Source of the DNA: Paraburkholderia sp. BL25I1N1
GTDB taxonomy: Bacteria; Pseudomonadota; Gammaproteobacteria; Burkholderiales; Burkholderiaceae
Assembly (NCBI RefSeq): GCF_003002025.1
Contig: NZ_PVZB01000005.1
Coordinates: 186,001 to 250,000, forward strand
Reading direction: 5' to 3'
Length of the DNA: 64,000 nucleotides
The position numbers and the translations under genes were made by a program. Below the pieces are notes generated by a model that searched no databases, had not been told where the DNA came from, and saw nothing but the letters and a program-made list of their open reading frames with translations. Below are positions 42,759-52,924 of the stretch, one piece after another (position 1 is the stretch's first letter; every line of letters begins with the position of its first letter).

Positions 42759-45083
42759 ATGGACGACGATAACACTCTCGACCTTTTCACCGAGCCGCCG
42801 CCCCCGGAAGGCGACTTTCTCACGCTCGGCAATTACGCGGAACGCGCGTACCTCGACTATGCGGTGAGCGTGGTCAAGGGCCGCGCGTTGCCGGATGTGT
42901 GCGACGGCCAGAAGCCGGTGCAGCGCCGCATCCTGTTCGCCATGAACGACATGGGTCTGTCGGACAACGCGAAGCCGGTCAAGTCGGCGCGCGTGGTCGG
43001 CGACGTGCTCGGTAAGTATCACCCGCACGGCGACCAGTCCGCGTACGACGCGCTGGTGCGTCTCGCGCAAGACTTCTCGATGCGCTATCCGCTGATCGAC
43101 GGCCAAGGCAATTTCGGTTCGCGCGACGGCGACGGCGCGGCGGCGATGCGCTACACGGAAGCGCGCCTCACGCCGATCGCGAAACTGCTGCTCGATGAAA
43201 TCAACGAGGGCACGGTCGATTTCATGCCTAATTACGACGGCTCCTCCGAGGAGCCGCGGCTGTTGCCCGCGCGCTTGCCGTTCGTCTTGCTGAACGGCGC
43301 ATCGGGTATCGCGGTCGGATTGGCCACGGAAATTCCGTCGCACAATCTGCGCGAAGTCGCGGCTGCGACGGTCGCGATGATCCGCAATCCGAAGATCGAA
43401 CACGCGGAATTGATGCAGCACATCGCCGGGCCGGATTTCCCGGGCGGCGCGCAAATCATTTCGAGCGACGCCGAGATTTCCGCCGCGTACGAAAGCGGGC
43501 GCGGCAGCCTGAAGGTGCGGGCCCGCTGGAAGATCGAGGAACTCGCGCGCGGCCAGTGGCAACTGGTGATCACCGAACTGCCGCCGAACACGGCCGCGCA
43601 GAAAGTGCTCGAAGAAATCGAAGAGCAGACCAACCCGAAGATCAAGCTCGGCAAGAAAGCGCTCACGCCCGAACAACTGCAAACCAAGCAGACCATGCTG
43701 GCGCTGCTCGATGCCGTGCGCGACGAATCGGGCCGCGACGCGCCGGTGCGTCTCGTGTTCGAGCCGAAGTCGAGCCGTATCGATCAAACCGATTTCGTCA
43801 ACACGCTGCTTGCGCATACGAGCCTCGAATCGAATGCGTCGCTCAATATGGTCATGGTCGGCGGCGACGGCCGACCGCGTCAGAAGGGCTTGAGCGAAAT
43901 CCTGCACGAGTGGATCGCGTTCCGCTTCGCCACGGTGACGCGCCGCACGCGGCATCGTTTGAGCAAGGTCGACGACCGGATTCATATTCTCGAAGGCCGG
44001 ATGATCGTCTTCTTGAATATCGACGAAGTCATCCGCATCATTCGCGAATCCGATGAACCGAAGGTCGCGTTGATGGCCGCGTTCGGCTTGTCCGATCGTC
44101 AAGCCGAAGACATTCTTGAAATCCGGCTGCGTCAGTTGGCGCGGCTCGAGAAGATCAAGATCGAGAAGGAACTCGCCGAGCTGAAGGACGAGAAGGCCAA
44201 GCTGGAAGAACTGCTCGGCAGCGAATCGGCGATGAAGCGTCTGCTCATCAAGGAAATCGAAGGCGACGCCAAGCAGTACGGCGACGAGCGCCGCACGCTG
44301 ATCCAGCAGGAAAAACGCGCGACGTTCGAAGCGCGCGTGGTCGACGAGCCGGTGACGGTCGTGGTGTCGCAGAAGGGTTGGGTGCGCGCGTTGAAGGGTC
44401 ACGGACTCGACGTCGCGGGCTTCACGTTCAAGGCCGGCGACGGGCTCTATGCGGCGTTCCAGTGCCGCACGCCGGACACGCTGGTCGCGTGGGGCAGCAA
44501 CGGCCGTGTCTATTCGGTCGCGGTGGCGACGCTGCCGGGCGGCCGCGGCGACGGTGTGCCGGTCACGTCGCTGATCGAGCTGGAGTCGGGCAGCCATCTG
44601 ATGCATTACTACGCGGCGTCCGCGGATCAGGCGTTGCTGCTGGCGTCGAGCAACGGCTTCGGCTTCGTCGCGAAGGTCGGCGACATGGTGAGCCGCGTGA
44701 AGGCCGGCAAGTCGTTCATGACGATCGACGCCGGCGCCGTGCCGCTCGCGCCAATGCCGATGCTGCCGGACGCGACGCACATTGCGTGTCTTTCGTCGGG
44801 CGGACGTTTGCTGGTGTTCGGCCTCGACGAGATGAAGACTCTCTCGGGCGGCGGCCGCGGCGTCACGCTGATGGCGCTCGACGACAAGGAAACGCTCGTA
44901 CAGGCGCTCTCTATCAACAACGCGGGCGTCGTGTTGATCGGCACGCGCCGTGGCGGCCGTGTCGATGAAGAGAAGGTGAGTGGCGCCGCGCTCGCGCCGC
45001 ATATCGGCAAACGGGCGCGCAAGGGCCGCGCGCCTGAGAGCAAGATGAAGCTCGAAGGTATGCGTCCGGTGCTGGCCGCTTAA
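42759..45083 (+). CDS. parC: DNA topoisomerase IV subunit A, 774 aa
   Basis: The winged-helix domain contains [19 protein letters not shown] and the active Tyr in [10 protein letters not shown], followed by [20 protein letters not shown]. The coiled tower ([18 protein letters not shown]) and a C-terminal beta-pinwheel ([14 protein letters not shown]) complete the protein. In the quinolone-resistance region the residue after HPHGD is Gln, where E. coli ParC and GyrA have Ser. It works with the upstream parE. Confidence 0.95.
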   Translation: MDDDNTLDLFTEPPPPEGDFLTLGNYAERAYLDYAVSVVKGRALPDVCDGQKPVQRRILFAMNDMGLSDNAKPVKSARVVGDVLGKYHPHGDQSAYDALVRLAQDFSMRYPLIDGQGNFGSRDGDGAAAMRYTEARLTPIAKLLLDEINEGTVDFMPNYDGSSEEPRLLPARLPFVLLNGASGIAVGLATEIPSHNLREVAAATVAMIRNPKIEHAELMQHIAGPDFPGGAQIISSDAEISAAYESGRGSLKVRARWKIEELARGQWQLVITELPPNTAAQKVLEEIEEQTNPKIKLGKKALTPEQLQTKQTMLALLDAVRDESGRDAPVRLVFEPKSSRIDQTDFVNTLLAHTSLESNASLNMVMVGGDGRPRQKGLSEILHEWIAFRFATVTRRTRHRLSKVDDRIHILEGRMIVFLNIDEVIRIIRESDEPKVALMAAFGLSDRQAEDILEIRLRQLARLEKIKIEKELAELKDEKAKLEELLGSESAMKRLLIKEIEGDAKQYGDERRTLIQQEKRATFEARVVDEPVTVVVSQKGWVRALKGHGLDVAGFTFKAGDGLYAAFQCRTPDTLVAWGSNGRVYSVAVATLPGGRGDGVPVTSLIELESGSHLMHYYAASADQALLLASSNGFGFVAKVGDMVSRVKAGKSFMTIDAGAVPLAPMPMLPDATHIACLSSGGRLLVFGLDEMKTLSGGGRGVTLMALDDKETLVQALSINNAGVVLIGTRRGGRVDEEKVSGAALAPHIGKRARKGRAPESKMKLEGMRPVLAA

Positions 45084-45107
45084 CGAAGTTTGACGTTGGA
45101 ACGTGGC

Positions 45108-45134
45108 AAGCGTCTGCTAGCATGCGAGACGCTT
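45108..45134 (+). terminator. Possible weak terminator after parC
   Basis: AAGCGTCT (45108-45115) pairs with AGACGCTT (45127-45134) around an 11-base loop, but no T-run follows. It may be a processing stem instead. Confidence 0.35.
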
Positions 45135-45334
45135 GTCGTGCGGAGTGAGAGTACAAAACCGGGGAGCAGCATGGCCATCAAGGTGGACATGCTGCGATAA
45201 CAACTACAAAAACGGCGCGAAAGCCACGGGCGTCATGGAACTGCGTGCATTGCACGTGGTCGAATGCGCTCAATAGCCGCTTGCTCATAGCACTCGTTAT
45301 AAGCGGCGTGGCGTCGTCGGGAGAGGAAAACAAC

Positions 45335-45793
45335 ATGAACAAGGCTATCGAACTCGCGCTCTTTCTCCATTTGCTCGCGGTTGCCGTGTGGGTAGGTGGG
45401 ATGGTGTTCGCGCATTTCTGTCTGCGCCCGGCTATTGCCGATCTCTCGCCGCAATTACGCTTGCCGTTGTGGGAATCGGTGTTCGGCCGTTTCTTCAATT
45501 GGGTCGCGGCCTCGGTGCTGGTGATTCTCCTCACCGGCGGCTTCCTGCTCATGCAATTCGGCGGCGGCCATGCCACCTGGCCGTTGCATGCCATGGCCGG
45601 CCTCGGCATCGTGATGATGCTGATCTTCGGGCACATCCGTTTTGCCGTATTCCCGCGCATCCGCCGCGCGGTGCAGGCGCAAAAATGGCCGGATGGCGCG
45701 CGCGCCGTCGGCACGATCCGCCGTCTGGTGCTGATCAATATCGTGCTCGGCGTGGTGACGATCGGCGTTGCGGTGCTGTCGCGCGGTTTTTAA
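45335..45793 (+). CDS. CopD-like membrane protein, 152 aa
   Basis: Four hydrophobic helices are seen: LALFLHLLAVAVWVGGMVFAH, FNWVAASVLVILLTGGFLL, HAMAGLGIVMMLIFGHI and LVLINIVLGVVTIGVAVL. The HLLAVAVWVGG and FGH patterns fit the CopD/DUF2269-like family, thought to handle copper or heme near the membrane. GAGAGGAAAAC precedes the ATG. It converges on the chromate transporter gene. Confidence 0.75.
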   Translation: MNKAIELALFLHLLAVAVWVGGMVFAHFCLRPAIADLSPQLRLPLWESVFGRFFNWVAASVLVILLTGGFLLMQFGGGHATWPLHAMAGLGIVMMLIFGHIRFAVFPRIRRAVQAQKWPDGARAVGTIRRLVLINIVLGVVTIGVAVLSRGF

Positions 45794-45798
45794 GGCGT

Positions 45799-47007
45799 CT
45801 AGATCAGCGAGCCATACGCGAGCCACAGCCCGCACACCACCGCTACCGTCCCGTACACCAGGTACACCGGCACCTTCAGCTTGGCGAAGCACATGGCGGA
45901 GAACAGTGCGGTCAACAGATAGATCGGCTTGAACGGCACATGCGCGGCAATGCGTAGCACGGCCACCGCGAGAAATGCGGTGGTGACGGCGCGCAGGATC
46001 CGCATGCCGTGCTCGAAGCGCGGATTGGCCTTTAACTGATGCAGATGCCGCTGCGCCAGCACGACGAGGCACCCCGACGGTACGAACAGCGCGAGCGTGG
46101 CAATCAGCGCGCCCACCCAGCCGTCCACCAGATAGCCGAAGAACGGCACCACGTTCAACAGCGGTCCGGGCGAGAGCGGCGACAGCGAAAACGCCAGCGT
46201 GAAGTCGTTATCGGAGACGCCGATCGCCGGCGTGACGAACAGCGTCTTGAGCACCGGCAGCGCCGAGAAGCCGCCGCCGAACAACGTCATGCCGGCGCCC
46301 GCCAGCCGCGGCCACAGTAGCGCCAGCTCATAGCGATGCGGCAATGGCATCGCGAACAACGCGAGGAAGATGGACAGAGCGCTCAGCATCTGCCAGTCGC
46401 CGCGCGCGAACGACACGACGACACGCGCATTGCGCACCGGGCTCACGAACCACCCGGTGCCGAAGGCCGCCCCGAGCATGACGACATAAGCGGCCGGACT
46501 GCGCGCATAGAACAGCGCGACGCATCCCAGCACCGCCGCGCCCCATTCGAGCTTGCCGCGCACCAGCGCACGCGTCTGTTTGTACCAGGTGATCGCGATC
46601 AGCGTGGCCAGCACGACGCTGAAGTGAGCGAGCAAGGTTTGCGAGGCGGCGGCGCGCACGAACGGCGTGCGGTAGAAGATCGCGAACAGCGTCATCAGCA
46701 TGAAGAAGGGCAGGACGCTGGCAATGCCCGCAACCCAGGCGCCGGCGCGTCCGCGCAGCGCATGCCCGAGTTGCACGGCGACGTTGCAGCCCACCGGGCC
46801 GGGCACCATCCAGGCGAGCGCGATCAGATCGGAGAAGGCGATACGTGAGAGGCGTCCTTCGCGTTCGACATAATGGTTTTCAAGTTGCGCCATGAGCGCG
46901 AGGCCGCCCCATGACAACGCGGACAGGCTGAACACGACCCGGAACAGCGTCCATAGCGGTTCCCGTTCGCCTCGTCTGGCAGCATCGTGGCTCGTGATCG
47001 TCTGCAT
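45799..47007 (-). CDS. chrA: Chromate transporter, CHR family, 402 aa
   Basis: Two homologous halves, each with several hydrophobic helices, start with ALSWGGLALMAQLE and TLFGGGFSALPVL, the repeated signature of ChrA. LAWMVPGPVGCNVAVQLGH and FSLSPLSPGPLLNVVPFFG hold the conserved Pro-Gly pattern. ChrA expels chromate using the proton gradient. Length near 400 is standard for the two-domain form. No regulator is visible next to it. Confidence 0.88.
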   Translation of the reverse strand: MQTITSHDAARRGEREPLWTLFRVVFSLSALSWGGLALMAQLENHYVEREGRLSRIAFSDLIALAWMVPGPVGCNVAVQLGHALRGRAGAWVAGIASVLPFFMLMTLFAIFYRTPFVRAAASQTLLAHFSVVLATLIAITWYKQTRALVRGKLEWGAAVLGCVALFYARSPAAYVVMLGAAFGTGWFVSPVRNARVVVSFARGDWQMLSALSIFLALFAMPLPHRYELALLWPRLAGAGMTLFGGGFSALPVLKTLFVTPAIGVSDNDFTLAFSLSPLSPGPLLNVVPFFGYLVDGWVGALIATLALFVPSGCLVVLAQRHLHQLKANPRFEHGMRILRAVTTAFLAVAVLRIAAHVPFKPIYLLTALFSAMCFAKLKVPVYLVYGTVAVVCGLWLAYGSLI

Positions 47008-47173
47008 GGCGCCAAGAGCGCCCGGTACGCGGGCGCTAGTCCTTTGAGATCATCGTTTAGTGGTCCGACGCGGCCGGCGGGCGGCATCGCGCTGTGATGC
47101 AGTAAGCGAGAATGTAGCCGGTTTTGCGGCGCTGCGGGTGACGACCCGCGACGCCGCGCAACGGGCGCCGCGC

Positions 47174-49528
47174 TCAGGTGTTGGTGCTGGATACGCTGCT
47201 GGTGCTGTCCGCTTCGTGCGCGATGCGGCGACCCGTCATGCCGCACACGCCGAAGCGGTCCAGCAGCGCCGCAATCGCGTCCACCGGCACGGGACGCGAG
47301 AACAGGAAGCCCTGCGCCTCGATATGACCGAGCGCGGCGAGCCACGCAATCTGCTCTTCGGTCTCCGTGCCTTCGACCACCACCGTGAGGCCGAGCGAAC
47401 GCGCCAGATTGACGATCGCGGTGACCATCACGCAGACGCTGCGGTCGCCCGGAATTGCCTGGATGAACGAACGGTCCACCTTCAGCGTGTCCACCGAGAA
47501 GCGGTTCAGATAGGACAGCGACGAATAGCCGGTGCCGAAATCGTCGAGCGCGATGCGCACGCCGAGGCGCTTCAACGCGAAGATTTTCTCGGAGACCAGT
47601 TCGGGATACTCCATCATCGCCGTTTCGGTGATTTCGAGTTCGAGGCGGCGCGCGGAGATGCCGCTCTCCTCAATGGCGTGCGAGATCGTTTCGTACAGGT
47701 CGCCGCGCCAGAATTGCACCGCCGAAATGTTCACCGCGAGCGACAGCGTGTCGTAGCCCTGTTGCTGCCACAGCGCGAGTTGCCGGCAGGCGGTCTCGAT
47801 CACGAAGTCGCCGATCGGCACGATCAGGCCGGTCGATTCCGCAACCGGAATGAACTCGTTGGCCGGAATCAAACCGTGTTGCGGATGATTCCAGCGCACC
47901 AATGCCTCGAAGCCGGTAATGCAGCGGCGCGTCAGATCGATCTTCGGCTGATAGGCGAGGAACAGTTGCCCTTCGGCGAGTGCCACGCGCAACTGCTGTT
48001 CCCACTTCATCAAGTGATCCGCGCGGTGCGACAGTTGCGGCGAATAAAACTGATAGCAGTTCTTGCCCGCGTCTTTCGCGCTGTACATGGCGAGGTCGGC
48101 TTTTTTCAGCAGGTCGATCTCGCTTTCGTTGGCGACCGAGTAGAGCGCAATGCCGATGCTCGCATGCAGCACGAACGAACTGCCGCGCACGTCGAACGGC
48201 TTGGCGAACGCTTCGGCCGCGGCTTCGGCAAGCGCGACGGCGCGCTTCTCGACGTCGTCGCCCTTGATCACGACGACGAACTCGTCGCCGCCGATGCGGC
48301 TCAGCGCGCCGCCTTCGCCGACCGCGGCGGCGAGCCGCGAGGCCGTCATTTGCAGCACGATGTCTCCGGCGTTGTGACCGAGCGTGTCGTTGACGGTCTT
48401 GAAGTTGTCGAGGTCGATAAAGAGAATCGCGAGGCGGCCGAGGTTGGTCTGTTGCGCCACGTCGTGCCGCAGGGTCTGCAGCGTCGCGTAGCGATTACGC
48501 AGACCGGTGAGCAGATCGTATTCGACCAGATGCGTCATCTCGCGCTCGCGGCCGAGCAGCTTGCCGATCAGGCCGGTGGCCACGGCGAAGAAACTCAGCA
48601 TGGCGAACGAGATGAAACCCGCCATCATCAGATAGACGTTGCGCGTGTGGTTGTAGTCGGCGAATTCCTCGGCTTGCGAGAGACCCACCAGCACGCCGAG
48701 CGGATAACCGTCGATATGCCGGTACGACACGATGCGCGTGACGTTGTCGATCGAATCGACGTAGGTGCCCGACACATGTTCCGAGTTCGGATACGAGCCG
48801 CTCGCCGAGAACACGCCGTTAGCGGTTTCAGTGCTGCCGGTGCGCCGCGCGAGCACGGTGCCGTTGTCCGAGATCACCGCGATCACACCTTCACGGCCGA
48901 TCGCCGCGTTGTTGTAGAAGTCGGTGGTGAAGTAGCTGGGATCTTCCGAGACCACCACGACACCCGCGAACGAGCCGTCCGGATGATTCAGACGCCGCGT
49001 CATCTGCAGGGTCCAGTGGCCGGACACACGGCCGAGCACGGGCTTGCTGATAAACAACTGGTCGTCGTTCTCGTGTTCGTGAACCTTGAAGTGTTCGCGG
49101 TCGGACAGGTCGATGCGCTTGGGGTTGAGTTCCGCCGTGTTGGCGATCAGCGTGCCGTGTTCGTCGATCAAGGACACCTGTACCAGCGTCTCGCTTTGCA
49201 CGACGCCTTTTTCCACCGTGCTCGCCAGATCGAAATGATTCGGCGTTTTCTCGAACTCGAATTTGACGAAGCGGGTGATCTGATCGACCTGGTGAATCGC
49301 CTTGACCGTGTGCTGCTCCAGCGCCGCGGAGAGTATTGCAGCAGAGGCCATGGCCTCGCGATACGTGGCTTCTTTCTCGACCGAGAGGCGCGCGAAGATC
49401 ACGGTCCAAAGCAGGATCAGGACCAATACGCCGAGCGCGGGAATGGCGAGCAACGCACGCCGGCGCGACACTGCGGGGTCGCGGCGGGCTTTGGCATCGC
49501 GCTGGTCGGAGAAGCGGGATTGGCTCAT
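47174..49528 (-). CDS. GGDEF-EAL protein with extracytoplasmic sensor, 784 aa
   Basis: A membrane segment (LLAIPALGVLVLILLWTVIFARL) and a second (VYLMMAGFISFAMLSFFAVATGLIG) flank a Cache-like sensor. The GGDEF domain has YDLLTGLRNR, FIDLDNFKTVNDTLGH and an intact IGGDEF. The EAL domain has GFEALVRW, LEITETAMM, ALDDFGTGYSSL, VDRSFI and VVEGTETEEQ. It may therefore both make and break cyclic-di-GMP. The start at 49528 is chosen because the sequence before it is compositionally odd, although no strong RBS is seen. Confidence 0.88.
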   Translation of the reverse strand: MSQSRFSDQRDAKARRDPAVSRRRALLAIPALGVLVLILLWTVIFARLSVEKEATYREAMASAAILSAALEQHTVKAIHQVDQITRFVKFEFEKTPNHFDLASTVEKGVVQSETLVQVSLIDEHGTLIANTAELNPKRIDLSDREHFKVHEHENDDQLFISKPVLGRVSGHWTLQMTRRLNHPDGSFAGVVVVSEDPSYFTTDFYNNAAIGREGVIAVISDNGTVLARRTGSTETANGVFSASGSYPNSEHVSGTYVDSIDNVTRIVSYRHIDGYPLGVLVGLSQAEEFADYNHTRNVYLMMAGFISFAMLSFFAVATGLIGKLLGREREMTHLVEYDLLTGLRNRYATLQTLRHDVAQQTNLGRLAILFIDLDNFKTVNDTLGHNAGDIVLQMTASRLAAAVGEGGALSRIGGDEFVVVIKGDDVEKRAVALAEAAAEAFAKPFDVRGSSFVLHASIGIALYSVANESEIDLLKKADLAMYSAKDAGKNCYQFYSPQLSHRADHLMKWEQQLRVALAEGQLFLAYQPKIDLTRRCITGFEALVRWNHPQHGLIPANEFIPVAESTGLIVPIGDFVIETACRQLALWQQQGYDTLSLAVNISAVQFWRGDLYETISHAIEESGISARRLELEITETAMMEYPELVSEKIFALKRLGVRIALDDFGTGYSSLSYLNRFSVDTLKVDRSFIQAIPGDRSVCVMVTAIVNLARSLGLTVVVEGTETEEQIAWLAALGHIEAQGFLFSRPVPVDAIAALLDRFGVCGMTGRRIAHEADSTSSVSSTNT

Positions 49529-50021
49529 CGGGCGGCCCGTGCCTGGGTGCCGGCCGGTTGCAAACGAGCGAACGTCGACTGCGCTGAATTCATGGGTGGC
49601 TGCATGGTGACCAAGGTGCCGGAACTGCTGCGCAGAAGAAATAAGCGTGGCGCCGTGCCTGACCATCCGCAGGTCATCGGGTACGTCTTGATATTACTTA
49701 ATGCCACTGGATTAAGGAAGAGGCCCGGCATCGGGTATACGAGGGCGCGGCCAGATGCCCGTTGCGACGAATTTGGCATCCTGTGCAATCGCTCTCGAGG
49801 CCGCCGCATCGCGGTCATATTCGGATATTTCATCGGGATTCGGCGGCGAGGCGCGCCAGCATTCAGGTGTGCCAGGCCTTTAACAGGCCTCTCCCGATGC
49901 GAGGCGCATTTAATAGTGCAAACGATGCGGCGTTTTGTGGTCAAGCGCGGCCAGGAAGGGCGAACCCTATGCCGCCTCCTGTTGCGTGCCCGGCGCACGA
50001 GTGAGGCAAGGGGCGTGCCGG
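49529..50021. other. Intergenic region, no gene seen
   Basis: About 490 bases between two leftward genes. Long frames here are overlaps of neighbours on the other strand. I see no repeat or RNA gene; the promoter of the GGDEF-EAL gene should lie inside. Confidence 0.5.
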
Positions 50022-50912
50022 TCAGGGCAGGCGAAACGTGCCGTCGACAATCGTCACCGACGAGCCGCCAATCCACGTCTTGCCGCGCGCGTCGTCGTAG
50101 CGCACCGAGATCTGGCCGGCCCGGCCCAGGGCGGTGCCTTGACGGGCTGAATAGTGCGTGCCCGGGCGCAACCGCTGGGCGCTCAGCAGGCCTGCAAGCG
50201 CGGCATTGGCGCTGCCTGTCACCGGGTCTTCGCCGACGCCGAAACCGCCACCGGCCATCAGGCAGCGCACCTCGAAGGTCGCCGGCCCGTTGGCCTCGTG
50301 CGGACCATACACAGCGAGGCCGTGCGTACCCGCCGAATGCGCAATGTCGGCGAGCGCGCCGGCATCGGGTGCTAACGCGAGGCATTCACGCGCCGAACTG
50401 ACGCGCACCACGAGCCACGGCGCACCATTGTCGACCGCGCAGGGCGGCGCGCTGAAATCGATTGCATTGCTACGTAAAGCCGTAGACAGTGCCGCGTAGC
50501 GATCCTCGGCAAGCGGCGTGACGCGCGCGAGCGGCGCGGCGAAGGCCCACGCGCCGTCCGAGCCCGGCAGCGCCTCGAGTTCGACGAGTCCCACGCCGCA
50601 TTGCTGCACGAGCTTGCCGGCCTGCTTCGGCTGATAACCGCTTTCGAGCAACGCGTGCGCGGTGCCGAGCGTCGGATGACCCGCGAACGGCATTTCGCCG
50701 AGCTTACTGAAGATGCGCACACGATAGTCGGCGGCCGGGTCGGTCGGTTTTACCAGGAACGTCGTTTCGGACAGATTGGTCCAGTGAGCGATGGCCTGCA
50801 TCTGAGTCGTATCGAGTGCGTCGGCATCGAACACGACGGCAAGCGGATTGCCTTTGAACGGCACCGACGTGAACACGTCGACTTGTTTGAAACGGACAGT
50901 GTGGGCGGGCAT
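50022..50912 (-). CDS. PhzF family isomerase-like protein, 296 aa
   Basis: The protein starts RFKQVDVFTSVPFKGNPLAVVFDAD and has the catalytic Glu in NLSETTFLV, then LGEMPFAGHPTLGTAHAL in the first half and GVGEDPVTGSANAALAGLL in the second. This double-hot-dog fold includes phenazine biosynthesis PhzF and many epimerases of unknown substrate. No phz operon lies nearby, so the substrate is unknown. Confidence 0.9.
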   Translation of the reverse strand: MPAHTVRFKQVDVFTSVPFKGNPLAVVFDADALDTTQMQAIAHWTNLSETTFLVKPTDPAADYRVRIFSKLGEMPFAGHPTLGTAHALLESGYQPKQAGKLVQQCGVGLVELEALPGSDGAWAFAAPLARVTPLAEDRYAALSTALRSNAIDFSAPPCAVDNGAPWLVVRVSSARECLALAPDAGALADIAHSAGTHGLAVYGPHEANGPATFEVRCLMAGGGFGVGEDPVTGSANAALAGLLSAQRLRPGTHYSARQGTALGRAGQISVRYDDARGKTWIGGSSVTIVDGTFRLP

Positions 50913-51092
50913 CGGGCGCAGTCCAGCGAATCAAACGAATGGATAAGATTGGCGGATTCTATCCGTTGACGACGTAACGATCCACCTCTCACAAATGCAA
51001 AACGCGCCGCGGGTGGCTGACACCTCGCGACGCGTTGCTGTCTCGCTGCGCCGGACGGCCGGCGGCTCCGACGGCGTTACTGCGTTACCGCA

Positions 51093-51557
51093 TTACTCGA
51101 CTTCGGCGATCATCTCGATCTCGACGCACGCGCCGAGCGGAATCTGCGCGACGCCGAACGCCGAGCGCGCATGCTTGCCGCGTTCGCCGAACACGTCCGC
51201 GACCAGTTCGGACGCGCCGTTGGTGACCAGATGCTGTTCGGTGAATTCGAGCGTCGAGTTGACGAGACTCATCAGCTTGACGATGCGCGTGACGCGGTTC
51301 AGATCGCCGACATGCGCGTGCAGCGTGGCGAGCAGGTCAATGGCGATCGAGCGAGCGGCGGCTTTGCCTTCCTCGGTGGTGAGCGTGGCACCGAGCTTGC
51401 CGGTCCACACCTTGCCGTCTTTCTTGGCGATATGTCCGGAGAGATACACCGTGTTGCCGCTTTGCGCGCTCATCACATACGCGGCAGCCGGCGCGCCGGC
51501 GGTCGGCAGTTCGATGCCCAGTTCCTTGAGCTTGTCGTACACATTCGTTTGAGCCAT
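51093..51557 (-). CDS. RidA-family protein, 154 aa
   Basis: It follows the RidA/YjgF pattern: TVYLSGHIAKKDGKVWTGKLG, ARSIAIDLLATLHAHVGDLNRVTRIVKL, and the C-terminal ARSAFGVAQIPLGACVEIEMIAEV with the key Arg. RidA proteins hydrolyse reactive enamines made by PLP enzymes, matching the aminotransferase gene 98 bases upstream on the same strand. At 154 residues it is of the longer type. AAGGA precedes the ATG. Confidence 0.9.
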   Translation of the reverse strand: MAQTNVYDKLKELGIELPTAGAPAAAYVMSAQSGNTVYLSGHIAKKDGKVWTGKLGATLTTEEGKAAARSIAIDLLATLHAHVGDLNRVTRIVKLMSLVNSTLEFTEQHLVTNGASELVADVFGERGKHARSAFGVAQIPLGACVEIEMIAEVE

Positions 51558-51655
51558 GGTGTGTCCTTCGTCAGTAGTGGAATTCCGTGGATGCGGGCCG
51601 GGCGAAAATCATGCAAACGGCGCGCATGAAAATCGCCCTCAGCGCGCGGCGGCGT

Positions 51656-52852
51656 TCAGAGCTTCGCGCGGATCAGCGCGCCGAGACGCGACACGCCTTC
51701 GTCGATTTTTGCCGGCGGCACCGTCACGAACGACAGGCGCAGCGTGTTGTGTTGCGGCTCGTTCGCGAAGAACGGACCGCCCGGCACGAACGCGACGTTC
51801 TGCGCGACCGCTTCTTCCAGCAGCTTCATGCTGTCGATCTGCGCGGGCAGATTCACCCACACGAACATGCCGCCTTCCGGGCGATTCCAGCTCACGCCTT
51901 CCGGCATGTAGCGTTCGAGCGAAGCCAGCATCGCCGCGCATTGATCACGATACAGTTCGCGGATGGTCGGCACGTGCGTGTCGAGGAAGCCGTCCTTGAT
52001 CACTTCGTACACGATCCGCTGCGTGAAGCTCGGCGTGTGCAGATCAGTCGCTTGCTTGGCTTGCACGAGTTTAAAAATCAACTCTTCGGGCGCGATGATG
52101 TAGCCGACCCGCAGGCCCGGCGCCAGCACCTTCGAGAACGAACCGAGATGGACGACGTGGCCCGGCGCCATCGACAGCATGGTGGGCAGCGGTTCGCCGG
52201 CGTAGTCAAGCGCGCCGTACGGGTCGTCCTCGATCACCGGGAACGGCGCGGTCTTCGCGAACTCGGCGAGCGCGCGGCGGCGCTCGACCGGCAGACGGCG
52301 GCCCGTGGGATTCTGGAAATTGGGTTGCGCGTACAGCAGGCGCGCGCCGGCGGTTAGCTCGGGCGTCAGGCCTTCGGGAACGAGGCCATGTTCGTCGGTC
52401 GGCACTTGCACGTAACGCGGCTCGTACATCGAGAACGATTGCAGCGCGCCGAGGTAGGTCGGCGTTTCGACCAGCACCGGGCTGCCCGGGCACACCAGCA
52501 CCTTGCCGAGCAGGTCGAGCGCCTGCTGCGAGCCGGTCGTGATCAGCACCTGAGTCGGACGGATCTGCGCGCCGTTCACCGAATAGCGCTTCGCGATCCA
52601 TTCGCGCAGCGGCAGAAAACCTTCGGTCGCGCTGTATTGCAGCGCCGCGGCGGGTTCGTCGCGCAGAATGCGGTCGGACGCGGCGCGCATGCGTTCGGCC
52701 GGAAAGGTAGCCGGCGAGGGCAGGCCGCCCGCGAACGAAATGACTTCGGGCCGCTCCGTGACCTTCAGAATCTCGCGAATCGCCGAGCTCGTGAGCTTGC
52801 GTGCGCGTTCGGACAACTGCCACGTGGGGGCTTTCAAGTCGCTTTGGTCCAT
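51656..52852 (-). CDS. PLP-dependent aminotransferase, 398 aa
   Basis: Class I/II fold: YSATEGFLPLREWIAKRY, VLITTGSQQALDLLGKVLV, QPNFQNPTGR, VIEDDPYGALDY and the PLP lysine in LGSFSKVLAPGLRVGYI. This form lacks a GntR domain and resembles 2-aminoadipate-type (LysN) or MocR-related aminotransferases. It lies upstream of the RidA-like gene on the same strand, so RidA may clear its enamine side products. AGAGGAG precedes the ATG. Confidence 0.88.
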   Translation of the reverse strand: MDQSDLKAPTWQLSERARKLTSSAIREILKVTERPEVISFAGGLPSPATFPAERMRAASDRILRDEPAAALQYSATEGFLPLREWIAKRYSVNGAQIRPTQVLITTGSQQALDLLGKVLVCPGSPVLVETPTYLGALQSFSMYEPRYVQVPTDEHGLVPEGLTPELTAGARLLYAQPNFQNPTGRRLPVERRRALAEFAKTAPFPVIEDDPYGALDYAGEPLPTMLSMAPGHVVHLGSFSKVLAPGLRVGYIIAPEELIFKLVQAKQATDLHTPSFTQRIVYEVIKDGFLDTHVPTIRELYRDQCAAMLASLERYMPEGVSWNRPEGGMFVWVNLPAQIDSMKLLEEAVAQNVAFVPGGPFFANEPQHNTLRLSFVTVPPAKIDEGVSRLGALIRAKL

Positions 52853-52924
52853 GGTCTCCTCTGCTGGTACTGGAACCGGTCAAAACTTCGATTATCGCGC
52901 GAGTCGGCGACCCGCGCGCGCTGC

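Noticed and set aside
42570-45002. Long leftward frame of 810 codons opposite parC
   Set aside because: Antisense of a well-supported gene; composition dominated by Arg, His and Ala, no motif.
47060-50401. Rightward frame of more than 1100 codons
   Set aside because: It runs antisense across the GGDEF-EAL and PhzF genes; typical high-GC shadow.
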